Assembly (NCBI GenBank): GCA_037975125.1
Contig: CM075856.1
Span: forward strand, 5,119,106 to 5,183,105
Source of the DNA: Latrodectus hesperus
Lineage: Eukaryota > Arthropoda > Arachnida > Araneae > Theridiidae
Reading direction: 5' to 3'
Length of the DNA: 64,000 bases
Shown: positions 35,772-50,364 of the stretch, piece after piece
How the letters are laid out: each line of letters opens with the position of its first letter
How positions within the stretch are numbered: the first letter of the stretch is position 1
Notes under the pieces: model-generated
What the model saw: the letters and a program-made list of their open reading frames with translations, nothing else
What the model was told of the DNA's origin: nothing
Databases searched by the model: none
Position numbers and translations under genes: made by a program

Positions 35772-36304
35772 GAATATTTAATGGAAATCATATCTCTACC
35801 TAAATAAAATCCTGTGAGAAACATGTAATAAAACGTAAAACATTGTAAATAAATAGTGTGGATCTTGTAAACATCTCAATTTTATTTAATCTTAAAAAAA
35901 TATGGATATATTTCCTTCTTTGTCTTCCGTTGTAAATATTCTAACTGAAATTTGTGTTTATCAAGAATTATTGTCATCAACCTGTGTTTTTTCTACGTAA
36001 CTCCTTTTGTAAATATTTTAACGGAATTTGTGTGCTTCAAAGAATTATTGTAATCATCCTGTGTATTCTCCTTATATTTTCCTTTGTAAATAATTTTATA
36101 GGAATTTTATGTGTACCAAGAATTATTGTCATCATCTAAGTGTCTATTACTAGGATTACTCAATTACTTAGTCCAAAAACACAAGTCATGCAGAGTGCAT
36201 CCAGTGGGAGCACTTACCTCAATATCTTTGTATTATTCATTATTGTATCTTTATTTCTGATTTTTTTAATCACCATGCGAAGACTATCCAAGAACTCTAA
36301 TTCG
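35772..36304. other. AT-rich spacer with loosely repeated motif
   Basis: AAGAATTATTGT(C/A)ATCA occurs three times (about 35963, 36039, 36118) in roughly 77-bp steps, together with TTTGTAAATA. This is a degenerate three-unit tandem repeat. The two short frames here are by-products. Confidence 0.5.
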
Positions 36305-36309
36305 TTAGA

Positions 36310-36622
36310 AAACGAGGTACATGGCCGGAAGGCTACGGACCTCCCTCAATCCTAGACAAAAAAAAGAGATGCAGCCAAACGGCTCTGACAAGACTGCGAA
36401 GTGACCACTTGCTTGCTCAGAGACACGTCTCTGGTACCAAGGTCTACCCTCTCTGTCCCAAATGTCGAATGGTTCAGGCCTCCCCATCTCATAGTTTTCA
36501 GTGCATTGGGTGTGAGAGAGGGGATATGGAGTTGAGACCAAAGGTGGTGCTTGAGAGACTGGCTATTTTTGGATTCTTGGGTTGGTGTGATGGTACTGTC
36601 ACGCCAGTCGGGGATAAGCAAC
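36310..36622 (+). mobile_element. 5'-truncated LINE 3' end, (CAA)n tail
   Basis: Encodes QTALTRLRSDHLLAQRHVSG (about 36374-36433), then the CCHC domain KVYPLCPKCRMVQASPSHSF plus QCIGCE. It ends with LERLAIFGFLGW and GATAAGCAACAACAACAC. The open frame runs through the tail (36409-36639). The same 3' end is fused to a SINE at 55512. No clear target duplication. Antisense frames 36305-36630 are shadows. Confidence 0.8.
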
Positions 36623-36625
36623 AAC

Positions 36626-38102
36626 AACACTTAGTTTAATTTAGAGGATAGTAAAATGCTTAAAATGTGAAAAAAAATGTAGAAAAATTAATTTATATTT
36701 GGCATGTAAAACGCTTGATCATAAGCACACAAAAAATGGGAAAATAAGTCCTATCTTTTAAAACTGTTCTCAGAATCTGGCTTAAACATTAATATGCATA
36801 TTTTCAGGGAAATTAGTATGGATATTTTTACGAGATAAATGTGAATTTATGAATTAATTTCTTTATTTATTTATTAAATTAAATATTTTAATTGCTTTAT
36901 AATATTATTTTAATTATCAAAATTTAGAAACTACTAGTCTCATTACTTATGAAAAAAAGTAATTGAATTAATAGTTTAAATCATTTGTTTGATGCATATA
37001 TTCATAAAATGTACTTATGTTTGATTTATTTTATTAAGATGAAAATTAACAAAAGCAACATTTAAACTTATTCAAAGAAGAGTGATTTATTATTCAGCGA
37101 AAATGTGTTATGCCTTTTTAAATAAATATTATTCTTACTAGATTATACAGAATAAAATATAGTTAAAGCAGAAAATATATTTGCGGTTGATTTAGCTAAG
37201 CTTTTAATCGTTACAATTGTCTTCTCCTTTCTATTTTAATTGAAATTAAGAGGCTTGCTTTATCTAAGTACATGATTAATTAAAAATGAATATTTTTCTT
37301 TAAGAGATTTTCAGGAAGTTTTGTTGATTTAGTTACCTGATTAATCTCATAAAATTAATTATTTATAAATATTTTTTTATTAAAAAATGTCTCTATCTTT
37401 GAAATGATTTAAGTAATGAGTTTTATTGAATATCTTTTATTTAAAAAACATTTATAAAACACTTAACATAAAACTTTAAATCTTTTCAAACATTGGAAAT
37501 TAATTTTGCCATTAGATTTTTTTTGTTTTCTATCATTTTTATGAATCAAGTTTAAATTGAAAACAATTTTCAAACATTCATTTGAATATTAATAGAATTT
37601 TTCTACAAATCAATTTTCTCTAATTTTATTTCTCCGTTCAACAAATGATATTAATAAATGAATAATTTTCCTCAAAATACTTTCAAGTTTTTTTTAGGAA
37701 AATGTTTATTATATTTTTTTAATAACATTTTTTTATTTTGTAAAATATTGCATTTGTTATTCAAAATGAATTTGATTCATAACTTAAATGTTAATTATTT
37801 TTTTGAGTCTATTAAAACTTCTATGAATAAATTCATCAACATTTGAAGTTACTAAAAATAATTTCAAGATTTGCAAGGATTAATTTCATTTTTAAATATA
37901 TATAACGTTTTAAAAATCGTGACCCTATTACATGTATTTTCAGATGTCTCGTGAAATAAGTCACCATTTTTGAAGATTTTGAATTGCGCAATATAAAATT
38001 TATAAGTTCTTGTTTACTAATAAAATATATCAAAATTAATAACGTCTTAAAATATACATTTTTGTTATATTTTATACGCATGTACACAATTGATTGAAAT
38101 AT
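36626..38102. other. AT-rich non-coding DNA
   Basis: No gene recognised. Overlapping frames near 37658-38087 are AT-composition artefacts. Confidence 0.5.
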
Positions 38103-38114
38103 ATATATGTTCTT

Positions 38115-38508
38115 GAGGCCGTGGTAGCCTAGTGGTTATGGTATTGGCCTTCCATCCGGCAGGGTGGGGTTCGATTCCCAATGCCGCCAAAGACCCACCG
38201 GGTACATGCGATATACGTGCTCGTTATATATAAATCTGTGGAATCGAAAGTCCTGTGATCAGTCTTTGAGTAGGTACCATGGGTGTAATGGTTTGGAGAA
38301 ATTTACTCCCCATTCAGATCAATGCCAAAATTAAGGGATTAGATCCTCTGGTGCTGCCATCTATCGGAGGATTTGAACAGCAAAAGTCGTACTTTTACCT
38401 TCATGATGCTCTGATTAAACGAAAGACGGTCCCAATTGACTTAAATTCGCATAGCCAATGCATAGCGAGCTTGGCTGGTCCAAGTGTCATTAGTAACAAC
38501 AACACAAC
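38115..38508 (+). mobile_element. tRNA-derived SINE, head B / tail B, full length
   Basis: 394 bp. Head GAGGCCGTGGTAGCCTAGTG (box A) and GGTTCGATTCCC (box B), then a body unlike type A. Tail B follows from AGCAAAAGTCGTAC to GTCATTAGTAACAACAACAC. Flanks ATATATGTTCTT (38103-38114) and ATATATGATCTT (38509-38520) form a 12-bp duplication with one mismatch. The 95-codon frame at 38279-38566 is an artefact. This is the reference copy for head B. Confidence 0.9.
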
Positions 38509-38520
38509 ATATATGATCTT

Positions 38521-39215
38521 AAAATATATATTTTTCTTAGGAATAATTTCATTCAGAAAAAAATGAAGTAGAGTACTGAAAATTATTCTTACATAAAATC
38601 TTATTTAATGAATAAGACTTTGATGTTCTTGATAAATTATAATAAGTATATTTTCATCACTGCTTTTAATGACAAAGAGAATAATTTTTAATTAGTAATT
38701 AAAAGATTTACAAATTAGGAATTAAAGCTATCGCATATAATAAAATGTCATAATTTTTTTTAAATTCTAACTACAAATCGTTAAATTATTTCATTATTTG
38801 TGATATTCGTTTAGAAATGAAGAACTAATAATCTTAGCACGCTTAGTCTTTTTAAAAGTTCGGGTGTGAAATCTATAATAAATTAGGAAATCTGAATGAA
38901 CACAATTGTAAAATTTCAAACTCAATGAAACATTTAAGTTGATGTAGGCATCTATTTAAATAAACATTTATTGCCTCGAATTTAGATAATAAAAACTGTA
39001 ATAATAGAAATTATATGCATGTTATTAAATACGATTTAAGCATGGTATTTCTTTGTATCCTAATTTTATTTAAAAACAATAAATATTTATTGGGAAAACA
39101 ATATGTTGAAAATTTTCATTTCCATAATTTTAAGTCAGATGATATTGCATAGTTTAGTACCTTATTGTATAAAATATTTTAATTTTAATTAGATCACGAC
39201 TCTGCTTTAATATAT
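38521..39215. other. AT-rich non-coding DNA
   Basis: No gene recognised. Confidence 0.5.
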
Positions 39216-39224
39216 TGAAGCCAT

Positions 39225-39506
39225 GTTGCTGTTGTCGTGTGCCAGACAGGCTGGCAGCATGGTGTGTGCTGCTCCACTTTTCCAACTGAAACCTATTTTG
39301 TTGTGGAGTCCAGCTTCCTCAGTACATATATGCCATAGGCACCCATTTATAGGGTAGTCAACGATTCACTGCACATTCATACAAGGAAAGAACAAAGACA
39401 GGATAGATAGAGAGAGAAAGTACATCCATACCCGAACCGGGATTCGAACCCACGACCTCCCTATCCGCAGTCAGACTCGCTGACCACTAGACAAGTTGGG
39501 TGGCAG
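39225..39506 (-). mobile_element. tRNA-derived SINE, head A / tail A
   Basis: A 9-bp duplication, TGAAGCCAT, at 39216-39224 and 39507-39515. Minus-strand head with GGTTCGAATCCCGG, shared body, tail A. The (CAA)n is reduced to ACAACAGCAAC. Confidence 0.9.
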
Positions 39507-39596
39507 TGAAGCCATACGTGTAATATTTAAGCAAAAAAAATAGTATTTACGTTGTGATATTAATAATTGTTGTGCTTTATTAAAATTAGAAAAATT

Positions 39597-40530
39597 GAGT
39601 ATTTTACCCCACTCCTCCAGAAGAATTCCCACTTCTTGGCGAATTTGTAATGGTGATAGGCCTCAAACATGTCATTAACTTGTTCTGTTAGTTTCCCAAA
39701 CATATTTATATTTAGTACAAAACATGTTTTCCAAACATGCTATCAGTTTCCCACGAATTTCCCAAACATGCTCTGTTTCATATCAGGAGAATACGCTGGT
39801 CATTGCATTCATATGATTCCTTCCTCCAAAATTAAATCATCCATGTATCATACTATGATATGAAAAGCAATTATCTTCCATTAACATAAAATCATCTCTA
39901 ACTGCTGCAGCGTAAGGGACTACAATATGTCTGAGGATTTCATCTCTATATCGGTGACCAATCGGAGCTCCATTTTGAATGGTATGGAAATCAGTGTGTT
40001 TATCAATTTAGATGGCCGCCCAACTTGTCTTATGGTCAGCGTATCTGACTGCGGATAAGGAGGTCCTGGGTTCGAATCCCGGTTCAGGCATGGATGTACT
40101 TTCTCTCTTTATCTATCTTGTCTTTGTCCTTTCATTGAATGAATGAGGTGTGAATGGTTGCCTACCCTATAAACGGGTTCCTATGGCATGTGTCTACTGA
40201 GAAAGTCGGACTCCACACCAAAATAGGGTTCAGTTAGAAAAGTGGAGTATCGCACCCCATATTGCAAGCCTGGCTGGCACACGACAACAACAACATCCAT
40301 TTAGATGCCGGCACAGACCATCACTCCCCACCACCGAATATGACACTTTCGTGCACGAATGCATAATTGTTTATAATATCTAATATCACGTTTTCTTCAG
40401 ATGAAAGTATGCCTAACATCAAGACGAAGAGTATAATGGGACTTGTCCGAGAAAAGAATTTTGCGTCACTTGTTTCACCTTCTGTTCACGTGACCTCGTA
40501 CCCATTTCCTAATGGCGTGATAGTACAGTG
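39597..40530 (-). pseudogene. Tc1-like transposase pseudogene split by a SINE
   Basis: Reading the minus strand around the SINE at 40015-40298 gives recognisable Tc1-like pieces in order. ILFSDKSHYTLRLDVRHTFI comes first (first catalytic Asp). Then HRYRDEILRHIVVPYAAAVR leads to DDFMLMEDN (second Asp), PAYSPDM follows (with the NPIE site lost), and the C-terminus is LSPLQIRQEVGILLEEWGKI. At least two stop codons interrupt it, and the N-terminal DNA-binding region is not seen. TIRs were not located. The short forward frames at 39669 and the region are not genes. Confidence 0.75.
40015..40298 (+). mobile_element. tRNA-derived SINE, head A / tail A, inside a Tc1-like pseudogene
   Basis: Flanks ATCAATTTAGATG (40002-40014) and ATCCATTTAGATG (40295-40307) form a 13-bp duplication with one mismatch. 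Head A with GGTTCGAATCCCGG, full body, tail A, (CAA)n. The insertion postdates the transposon, since transposase coding sequence continues on both sides. Confidence 0.9.
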
Positions 40531-41670
40531 GGTTATTGGTTAATGAACATAACCCATTCCAAGATTATTTTCGCCATCCTAATTATTCGCTAACCGAGCT
40601 TCGATTTACCCTACATTTCTTTATGAAATACATTAATTTGATTCTGAAGACCCTAAAAATGAAATTGAAAAAGGATGTATAATTTCTTAATAAGTTTATT
40701 AAAAACAACAGTACATATGTATAGCCAATGCATATTAATTAGTCCTTTTAATTTTTGTTTATGGGACATTAAAGAACATGTCCAATGTCGATTGCTTCGC
40801 TCTGTTTTTTGAAAATTTTCCGGCAGTGATAATAGAATGTTGTTGTAAAGATCTCAAACATTACTGATGTCAGCTCGGTTATGTTGTCATTCTTAGATAA
40901 TTGTTCTGACATCCTCCCACTTCTTTAACGAATGAACTAGGAATGAAATAAAAACCAAAACTAATGTCATACTTTAAATATTCTATTGGATTTTTTTACA
41001 GTATTATCAGCCTTACAGCGTGACGGCGGTTTCGGGTACTTGGTAAAAAAAACGTGATATTTGTAACTAAGTTAAAGTATTTTTGAAGAAAAATGACATT
41101 TATATTTTGGTGTGTCCGAGCTGTTAGCATTAAATAAAGTACATTATTGTGCGTTGTTGCAAGTTTAAGACTTTGTCCTGATTTTCGGTCCACATTTCCA
41201 GTGTCTAAAAAACGGGTCGAGACGCTGGAATTCACATTTTGTTGAACTTCAATGGTTACTGCTACTGCAGATTACATTTGTCTCTCCTCTAACCAGCCAA
41301 CAGCTCTGCAAGTTCTGATAAAGTTAAACGAATTCTTTGAGACAAAATGCACTCATCGAAACAATGCCAATCATTCTTTTCTGCTTTGTCTTACATCAAG
41401 TTGAAAGCCAAATCTCATTCGCGGCCACTAAAGAGTCCTATTCAAGGTCAACGTCATATTTTGCATTTTGTGAAGTTTGAAAATGAGAAAAATTGGCCTT
41501 GATGGTCATCTTCCCCAATTTTATACAAAAAATTTCTTTAAATCTTTATTTAAAAAAAAATTTACAATATCCTTTTGAAGAGTGTACTTCCTTAAGAGGG
41601 ATTCAACCTAGTATGAGAAAATATTAACATAACTGCACCTTTTACTAAAGACTTCTATAAGAAGTTTAGT
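40531..41670. other. Unassigned spacer
   Basis: No gene recognised. Less AT-rich patches (about 40840-40930, 41010-41470) may include the remaining 5' part of the Tc1 relic or other decayed repeats. The 79-codon frame at 40996-41235 has no domain. Confidence 0.35.
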
Positions 41671-42395
41671 TTTCTTTTTTTTTTTTTTCAAATGCAGCAG
41701 GTGAAAGTGAACACAGCTCTGTCACCGGGAAAGTGGAAATAGAGAAAAATACAAAATAAAGAATAAACAAGAAGACAGAAAATATGCACAGAGTTATGGC
41801 CTAATGCCGATAAGAAGTTCTCTAGTCTCCCAATACCGGGAGTAGATGCAATTTTTCTTCAGAGCGGGACGTAGCGGCAGGTGGTCTGCAGTCATCACCT
41901 GATGGCCGCTGCAGAGGGGGCAGGCAGGGCTACTGCCAATCTTGAGATTGTAGAGATGTGCATTCAGGCAGTCGTGCATTGTTGTCAGACGGAACGCAGC
42001 AACAGCTCTGTGCCTAGGGTAGTCTGGAAGATTACAGATAGCTGTGTGCTCCAGGCTTTATCTTTTATACTTTCTTCTAAGTTGGAGGCATGTGAGTTTT
42101 TTACGGCAAGTTTAATATTTGAGGCGGCTTATCTATAGCAAACTGCCTCATAGTAGGTTTGCATGATAGTGCATCCCTATTTGGCCAACCTATCTGCGGC
42201 TTCGTTTCCAGGGATGCCACAGTGTGATGGTATCCACTGTCGGACTACTAATTTTCCCTTTTCCTGGAGACTCCAAAAAAAGTGAGCTGCACTGTTGGAT
42301 AGCAACAGAATCAGGGTCCTGACAGCAGTTAACTATTACAAGGATCTTCTGCTTGAGAGTCAGAAAATATAGCAGCCCGATCAAGTTCAATTTTC
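41671..42395 (-). pseudogene. LINE RNase H and C-terminal fragment, poly(A)-type
   Basis: The minus strand reads AAIFSDSQA (RNase H Asp motif, about 42365), then RQWIPSHCGIPGNEAADRLA (about 42185-42245), then CLNAHLYNLKIGSSPACPLC with HQVMTADHL (C-x2-C and His; the last Cys position reads Arg). It ends in a T-run on the + strand (41671-41689), i.e. a poly(A) tail. This is the Jockey-like lineage (HCGIPGNE), distinct from the (CAA)n LINEs. Frame breaks are present. The + frame 41881-42138 is a shadow. Confidence 0.75.
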
Positions 42396-43519
42396 TTATG
42401 CCAATAATTATATTTATCTAATAATGATTAAAGATCCTCATGTTTAAGGAGATCATGTCTAAACATATTTATATCTATACGACTGCACATATGGATTCCA
42501 TAAGTATTTTACTTTACTTTCATTGTGTCATTTATTGCTTATAATTATTCTTCGTAATACTGTTAAGTAAATTTATTTACATTCAACGTATAAATTTTGT
42601 ACTAATTATATAAATTATACTGTTATATGTTATTGACATTTTTAGTAATTCAATGAAAGCCTTGTAATATTGAATCCTTTTTCATAACTATAAAAGTTAA
42701 AATGAGTAAAAAAGAACGATTTATAAAATACTTTTTCTTAAGATTTTGAAAAATCCCAAAAACATCTTTCAGAAACTGGTAATAAAATTATTAGTTATCA
42801 ATGAGAAACAAATTAAATACTTAAAATTATACTGCATAATATTACGTAAAATATGTATACACGAAAAAATTTTTCAATCAGTTAAAGAAAATTATTAGCA
42901 TGCAAAATGCATATTAAAAATCTTTCGTAAGACAATGTTACATGAGAAAAAAAATATTACTTTTAATAAAGATTTCAATATAGTTTAAATGTCTTTTTTA
43001 CATATTTTTTGCATATTGCTTAGAGTTTTAAGAATTCGTAAATGAAAAATAAACATGCACAAAAGTTAAGGTGTTTTTCACAAAATCAACAGAATGTATG
43101 CAATATTTATGAGAAGAATTTTTTCAATATTCATAATTACGTATTTCTAGAATTATTTCTTTATTGTTGAAAGACATAGTTGTTCAACAATAAAGTAATT
43201 ATAATTTACATCATTAGCCTAATTTTCATTAATTAAATGAGTTTAAACATGCATTTTGAAAATAAACCATCAAAAGTAATAATTTTAAAGATAAAGTGTA
43301 GAACTTTACACCTGACGTTATGTACAAATATATATGATTAGTTTTAGGGTAGGGTAGAGTGGTTCGAAAAGAACCTAGCACTGCAATGAAATGTTTATTG
43401 TACTATATTCTAAAAATAAATTCCTTATTTTAAAAAAATCGCTTAAACCAAATTCAGCGGACAATTAACTGGGATGTTTTGCATAATCCAGGGTTACATT
43501 AAATGGCGATCACAATGTT
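42396..43519. other. AT-rich spacer with a small hairpin
   Basis: CTTTATTGTTGAA (43159-43171) is inverted at 43183-43195 with an 11-bp loop. No gene. Confidence 0.45.
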
Positions 43520-43829
43520 TTCCTTCCCACTGGCGGGCACACACTTGGCTGACGAACCCTATGCCACAACAAGACCAGAAACTGCTACTCTTTTGTCGTT
43601 ACTCAGCGGGCACCTGTGAACCAAGTCACGGAGGCGAGTAGCATTACCCGCGCCATACCACCACAAACCCGTTTATAGTGTGGGCCACATTCATACAACA
43701 TCACAGAAGAAAGGACAGAGAGTCACAGAGAGAACAGAGAAAAGAAACATCCATGTCCGAACCGGGATTCAAACCCAGGACCAACAGCTCAGGAGTCAGG
43801 AACACTAACCACTCAGCCAATCGGTCGGC
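43520..43829 (-). mobile_element. tRNA-derived SINE, head A variant with a third 3' module (tail C)
   Basis: Minus-strand head GCCGACCGATTGGCTGAGTG with GGTTTGAATCCCGG box B, like the copy at 2818. After ATAAACGGGTTTGTGGTGGT it continues into GGTGCCCGCTGAGTAACGAC and GTGTGTGCCCGCCAG, matching neither tail A nor tail B. No (CAA)n and no clear duplication, so the left boundary is approximate. A 70-codon + frame (43678-43890) is an artefact. Confidence 0.7.
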
Positions 43830-44083
43830 AAAATCTGCAAAAAAATTTCATATTTACACAGAATATGAAATGAATATGACTATACATTGACAACTTTTAC
43901 AAGGGGGATCATACAAGACTCCCATTATTATGGTGAGAGATTTCTTAAAGTCATGTTGTCTTGTAAGAAGTCTCACCTTAAGTAACTATTTTAGCCTTTT
44001 ATTTGGTCAAATACTATTTAATAGATTTGCTTATCCATGACCACTTGTTGATCTATCTGTTCCAAAACTGCGGCTACCTCAAC

Positions 44084-44352
44084 TGATCAAAAACACACCA
44101 TCTGATCAGCTCATCATATTTTAACGTTACACCCACAAAATAAACTTTTCTGATAAAAAACACACCGTCTGATCAGCTCATAATATCTTATCATTACACC
44201 CACAAAATAAACTTTTCTGATCAAAAACACACCGTCTGATCAGCTCATAATATCTTATCATTACACCCACAAAATACACTTTTCTGATCAAAAACACACC
44301 ATCTGATCAGTTCATTATATTTATCGTTACAAGCACAAAATAAACTTTTATC
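44084..44352. repeat. 67-bp tandem array, about 4 units
   Basis: CACACC(A/G)TCTGATCAG starts at 44094, 44161, 44228 and 44295, an exact 67-bp step. Units also share CACCCACAAAATAAACTTTT. The fourth unit is slightly diverged. Confidence 0.92.
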
Positions 44353-44690
44353 ATACTTCTCGTTATACCAACAAATAATAATTTTATCGTTTTACTCTAA
44401 AAGCATTTAAAATTTTCTATAGAGTTTATTATTTTATTATTGCATATTTTATCAATGTTATGTTCTAAATAATATTGATTGTATAAAAACTATTTGTAGA
44501 AGTAATATTAAAAAGAGTTTGTGTTAAAAATATTGTCTAATTTTTTTTGAAATAAATAATTTTGATGTTTTTTGCTCTTTTAAAATTATTTTGCTATATT
44601 TATAAAAAAAATTATAAGGATAAAAATATTAATATATTTTTTATTCATCTATTCCACATTCTTCCATCCACCAAAACAAATTGTGTCCCA
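44353..44690. other. AT-rich non-coding DNA
   Basis: No gene recognised. Confidence 0.5.
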
Positions 44691-44700
44691 TTTTGACGTT

Positions 44701-44991
44701 TCATTCATTCTTTCATTGCCGTGTGCCAGCCAGGCTGGCAATATGGGGTGCGCTGCTCCACTTTTCCAACTGAACCCTATTTTGGTGTGGAGTCCGACAT
44801 TCCTCAGTAAACACATGCCATGGGGACCCGTTTATATGGCAGGCAACCATTCACACCTCATTCATACAAGGAAAGGACAAAGACAGGATAGATAGAGAGA
44901 GAAAGCACATCCATGACCGAACCGGGATTCGAATCCAGGACCTCCTTAACTGCAGTCAGGCACGCTGACCACTAGATAAGTTGGTCGGCCC
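44701..44991 (-). mobile_element. tRNA-derived SINE, head A / tail A, with (GAAT)n tail
   Basis: A perfect 10-bp duplication, TTTTGACGTT, at 44691-44700 and 44992-45001. Minus-strand head with GGTTCGAATCCCGG, full body, tail A to GGCACACGGCAATGAAAGAA, then TGAATGA rather than (CAA)n. The copy at 59088 also ends in ATGAATGAAT. Confidence 0.9.
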
Positions 44992-45001
44992 TTTTGACGT
45001 T

Positions 45002-45240
45002 AAAAATGTATTATAAATTAGGAATAGGACGAGTTGGCTATTCGTACGTTCCTTTTGCTTCGCGTCAATTTTCTTTTGCTTCACTATACAGAAGTACATG
45101 TGTGCTAATTTCTTGTTCATGTACTTTGTCATAGCATTCATAAAGTTTTAGGTGATATTTTTACTATACTTAAAATGATGATTTTGAGTCGTTTTTTAAG
45201 GACAACATTTGTTCACATTGAATTCCTTCGCTAACAACTA
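45002..45240. other. AT-rich spacer
   Basis: No gene recognised. The 61-codon frame at 44956-45141 overlaps the SINE head and is not supported. Confidence 0.4.
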
Positions 45241-45253
45241 ATATGAAAATGTT

Positions 45254-46045
45254 CTTCTCTTCTTCTTCTTAGAATTGGGTTTGTATGTCATTGGGCACCT
45301 CTGCTTTTATCAGCATTTTGTTCCATTAACTTCAAACCCAATGTTTCCTAGTTCCAGTTGCTCGGGTACCCACTTTATTAATAAAGACCGATAACCCTTT
45401 AATGGAGTCTAGGTGTAACTCTCTAGTATGGATGATGCCTGAAGAGGTTAATCTAGGGAGGGGAAGAACCTCGCATTCATAAATGATATGCTCTGCCGTT
45501 TCCTCTTGCATATGACATTTCCAACAGATAGGGTCTTGCTGAAACAGTCCCATCTGGTCAGAGAGTCAGTCATACTAGGGATAGCTTCCTGACTTTCACC
45601 AGAAGATTGTTTGGAGGTCATTTCTTACTCAAATGAAAGGATTCATTAATGCCCCTTTACAAGACTGCCTGTGAGTTCCCTTGTCTTTTTCAGCAATGTC
45701 TACTACAGAGGCATCACCTGGAAATGCAGAAAGGATTGTTATATCTTGTGTCTTTTCAGCCAAAAGATAACAATTAATAATCTCAGGTAATATAAGTCCA
45801 CCCAGAATTGCCTGAGTTACTGGGCAAGGCAAATTACTCTAGAAGTTTGCCAGGCAACTAGAGGCTCCGTTAAGACACCAATACCGCGGTGCCAATTAGC
45901 CTTAGGCACGGATCGCATAACACCAGGGTTTACGGGAGCTGGTTCGCGGCCTCTGATTCTATATTCAAGGCTATCCTGTCATTCCTACAGGAAGTTCGGT
46001 GATCCACCACCTACCGATGCGCCTGGTAGCTGCTCAGGCCCCAGG
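45254..46045 (-). mobile_element. Non-autonomous LINE derivative, copy 2, (AAG)n tail
   Basis: A perfect 13-bp duplication, ATATGAAAATGTT, at 45241-45253 and 46046-46058. On the minus strand it repeats the structure of 1536-2357: GC-rich leader, MPCPVTQAILGGLILPEI frame (45629-45832), then directly the CCHC end CWKCHMQEETAEHIIYEC (45332-45553 frame), then (AAG)n. It starts about 25 bp further in than copy 1. The leader-to-CCHC join and surrounding sequence (ACTCTCTGACCAGATGGGAC) match copy 1, so both stem from the same deleted source. Confidence 0.85.
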
Positions 46046-46058
46046 ATATGAAAATGTT

Positions 46059-46278
46059 GCTTCTTCTTAGTGCAAATTTGCATATGATAAATTTATGATA
46101 TTTGATTTTGTAATATTGAACATCCAGTGTCCCCACTAGAAATCAGAACCATGGTGTCATGGACCTCATGCAGGCTAGTAATCTGCCACAGCCTTCAAGA
46201 ACCCTTATTCTTCATCGTTGTGTTTCTACGTTCCTTTCCTCTGCTTCTCAGAGTGGGATGTGACACTTTGCTCAATAA
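46059..46278. other. Unassigned spacer
   Basis: Less AT-rich than average. The 83-codon frame at 46127-46378 crosses into the hAT left end and has no domain. Confidence 0.35.
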
Positions 46279-47612
46279 CGGGGATGGCGAACTAATGGCA
46301 CGCGTGTCACAAGTGGCACGTTTGAAAATTTTGATGGCACACACAAACAAAATTATTTTTTATAAGTTATTTTTTTGAAAGAAATAGTTTAAAATTATTA
46401 ATCTACCCTTAATTTATGATATAAATTTGTAGTACTGAATACCTATCTTAGTATGTTAACTGGAACCGTCAAATTATAAATTTTATTATTATGAAAATAT
46501 CTCAGGAATTCTCTCGAAGTATATAAAGATGCGCATTAGATAAAAAAAATTCTGCGTGTCCAGTTTCACCTTCTAATGCTATAGCATGTTGTTGCCGTCG
46601 CAGCGCTCGAATCAGACGACAGACTTAGACATTTTTAGTAACCATCGTCTTTGAAACTTTAGTGACTTGTTAAAAAATATAACCGTTTATTGTAAATAGA
46701 TATAGTGCTATTTTTAGGTACATTTTTTTACATATTATTTTAAATTTTATATCCTGCATTCGTTTATAAGAACATATTACGTCTCGACTGAATTTTTAAC
46801 ATGTAACAACCTTAAGGTATTAAAAGTTACTAAACTTATAATTTATGTTGCTTATTTTTGAACAATAAAATATTTTAATATTATGAGAAATTATTTTATC
46901 TTTAAATCAGTATAAAATATAGAAATAATTAGTAAAATTACCTTGAATTAATATATTATTTAATATTTTCTTGTGTTGGTAATATTTTTAGTACTTTAAT
47001 ATGTAACTAAATATGTTCTTGCAAACGAATGCAGAATAAATTATTTGTTTTATAACAATATTAAAATATATATTTTTAGAATTATTTATTGGATAAAATA
47101 AATAAAATTGCCAGAAGATGAAATTCTAACTACATGGAATTCGATTCCTTACACGTTTAATTATTCAAAAATATTGGCAAAAGCAATTTTATAAATATTT
47201 TTATCGACGTGGGAATGTGAATCTGTATTTTCAGAATTAAATTTTATAAAAAATAAATATAGGAATAGAATGACGCATGAGAGTCGAGCTCTGCATGCGT
47301 ACACTGTTGAAATTAACTACATATGAACCAGATATTATATCGTTATATCATCTTGTGTACAGCAATAAAAATCACATTAAAAACAATTGTTTTTAATGTG
47401 AATTTTTTTCTAGAATATTGCTTTTTGTAAAACATTGATTAATAATAAAGTTGCTTAAATAAGAATTCCTTTTATTTATTTAATTAATTAAACTTACGTA
47501 TAGTTTCACCACTCTAAATTTCGAAGGAAATTTTATTTTGGCACGTTACCTAGTTAAAAAAATTTTTTTAAGTCTTTGTGGCACGGACATCAAAAAAGGT
47601 TCGCCATCCCTG
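46279..47612 (+). mobile_element. hAT-superfamily transposon remnant
   Basis: The left end (CGGGGATGGCGAACTAATGGCACG) and right end (CGTGCCACAAAG inverted through GGTTCGCCATCCCTG) are imperfect TIRs of the hAT type. Flanking octamers CTCAATAA (46271-46278) and CTCTATAG (47613-47620) match at 6 of 8 positions, as expected for an old 8-bp hAT duplication. A hAT dimerisation motif lies at about 47110-47330 (see pseudogene). A perfect 30-bp palindrome at 47372-47401 lies within. Most of the transposase is gone. Confidence 0.75.
47110..47335 (+). pseudogene. hAT transposase C-terminal dimerisation-region remnant
   Basis: The + frame reads WNSIPYTFNYSKILAKAIL, a stop, IFLSTWECESVFSELNFIKN, then KYRNRMTHESRALHAYTVE and a stop after NYI. 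The pattern S-T-x-x-C-E-x-x-F-S-x-x-x-x-I-K-x-x-x-R is the signature of the hAT dimerisation region, close to the Buster/ZBED-type group. The N-terminal BED finger and RNase H-fold core are not recognisable. Confidence 0.78.
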
Positions 47613-50352
<2,740 letters not shown>

Positions 50353-50364
50353 GAATGATTTGTT

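Noticed and set aside
35185..35782. GAATATTTAAT as a firm target duplication of the LINE fragment
   Set aside because: The left copy lies about 55 bp before recognisable LINE sequence, and an 11-bp AT-only match is not rare here; kept only as a possibility.
38279..38566. 95-residue frame
   Set aside because: Lies within the head-B/tail-B SINE and its flank.
46127..46378. 83-residue frame near the hAT left end
   Set aside because: Crosses the transposon boundary; no domain.
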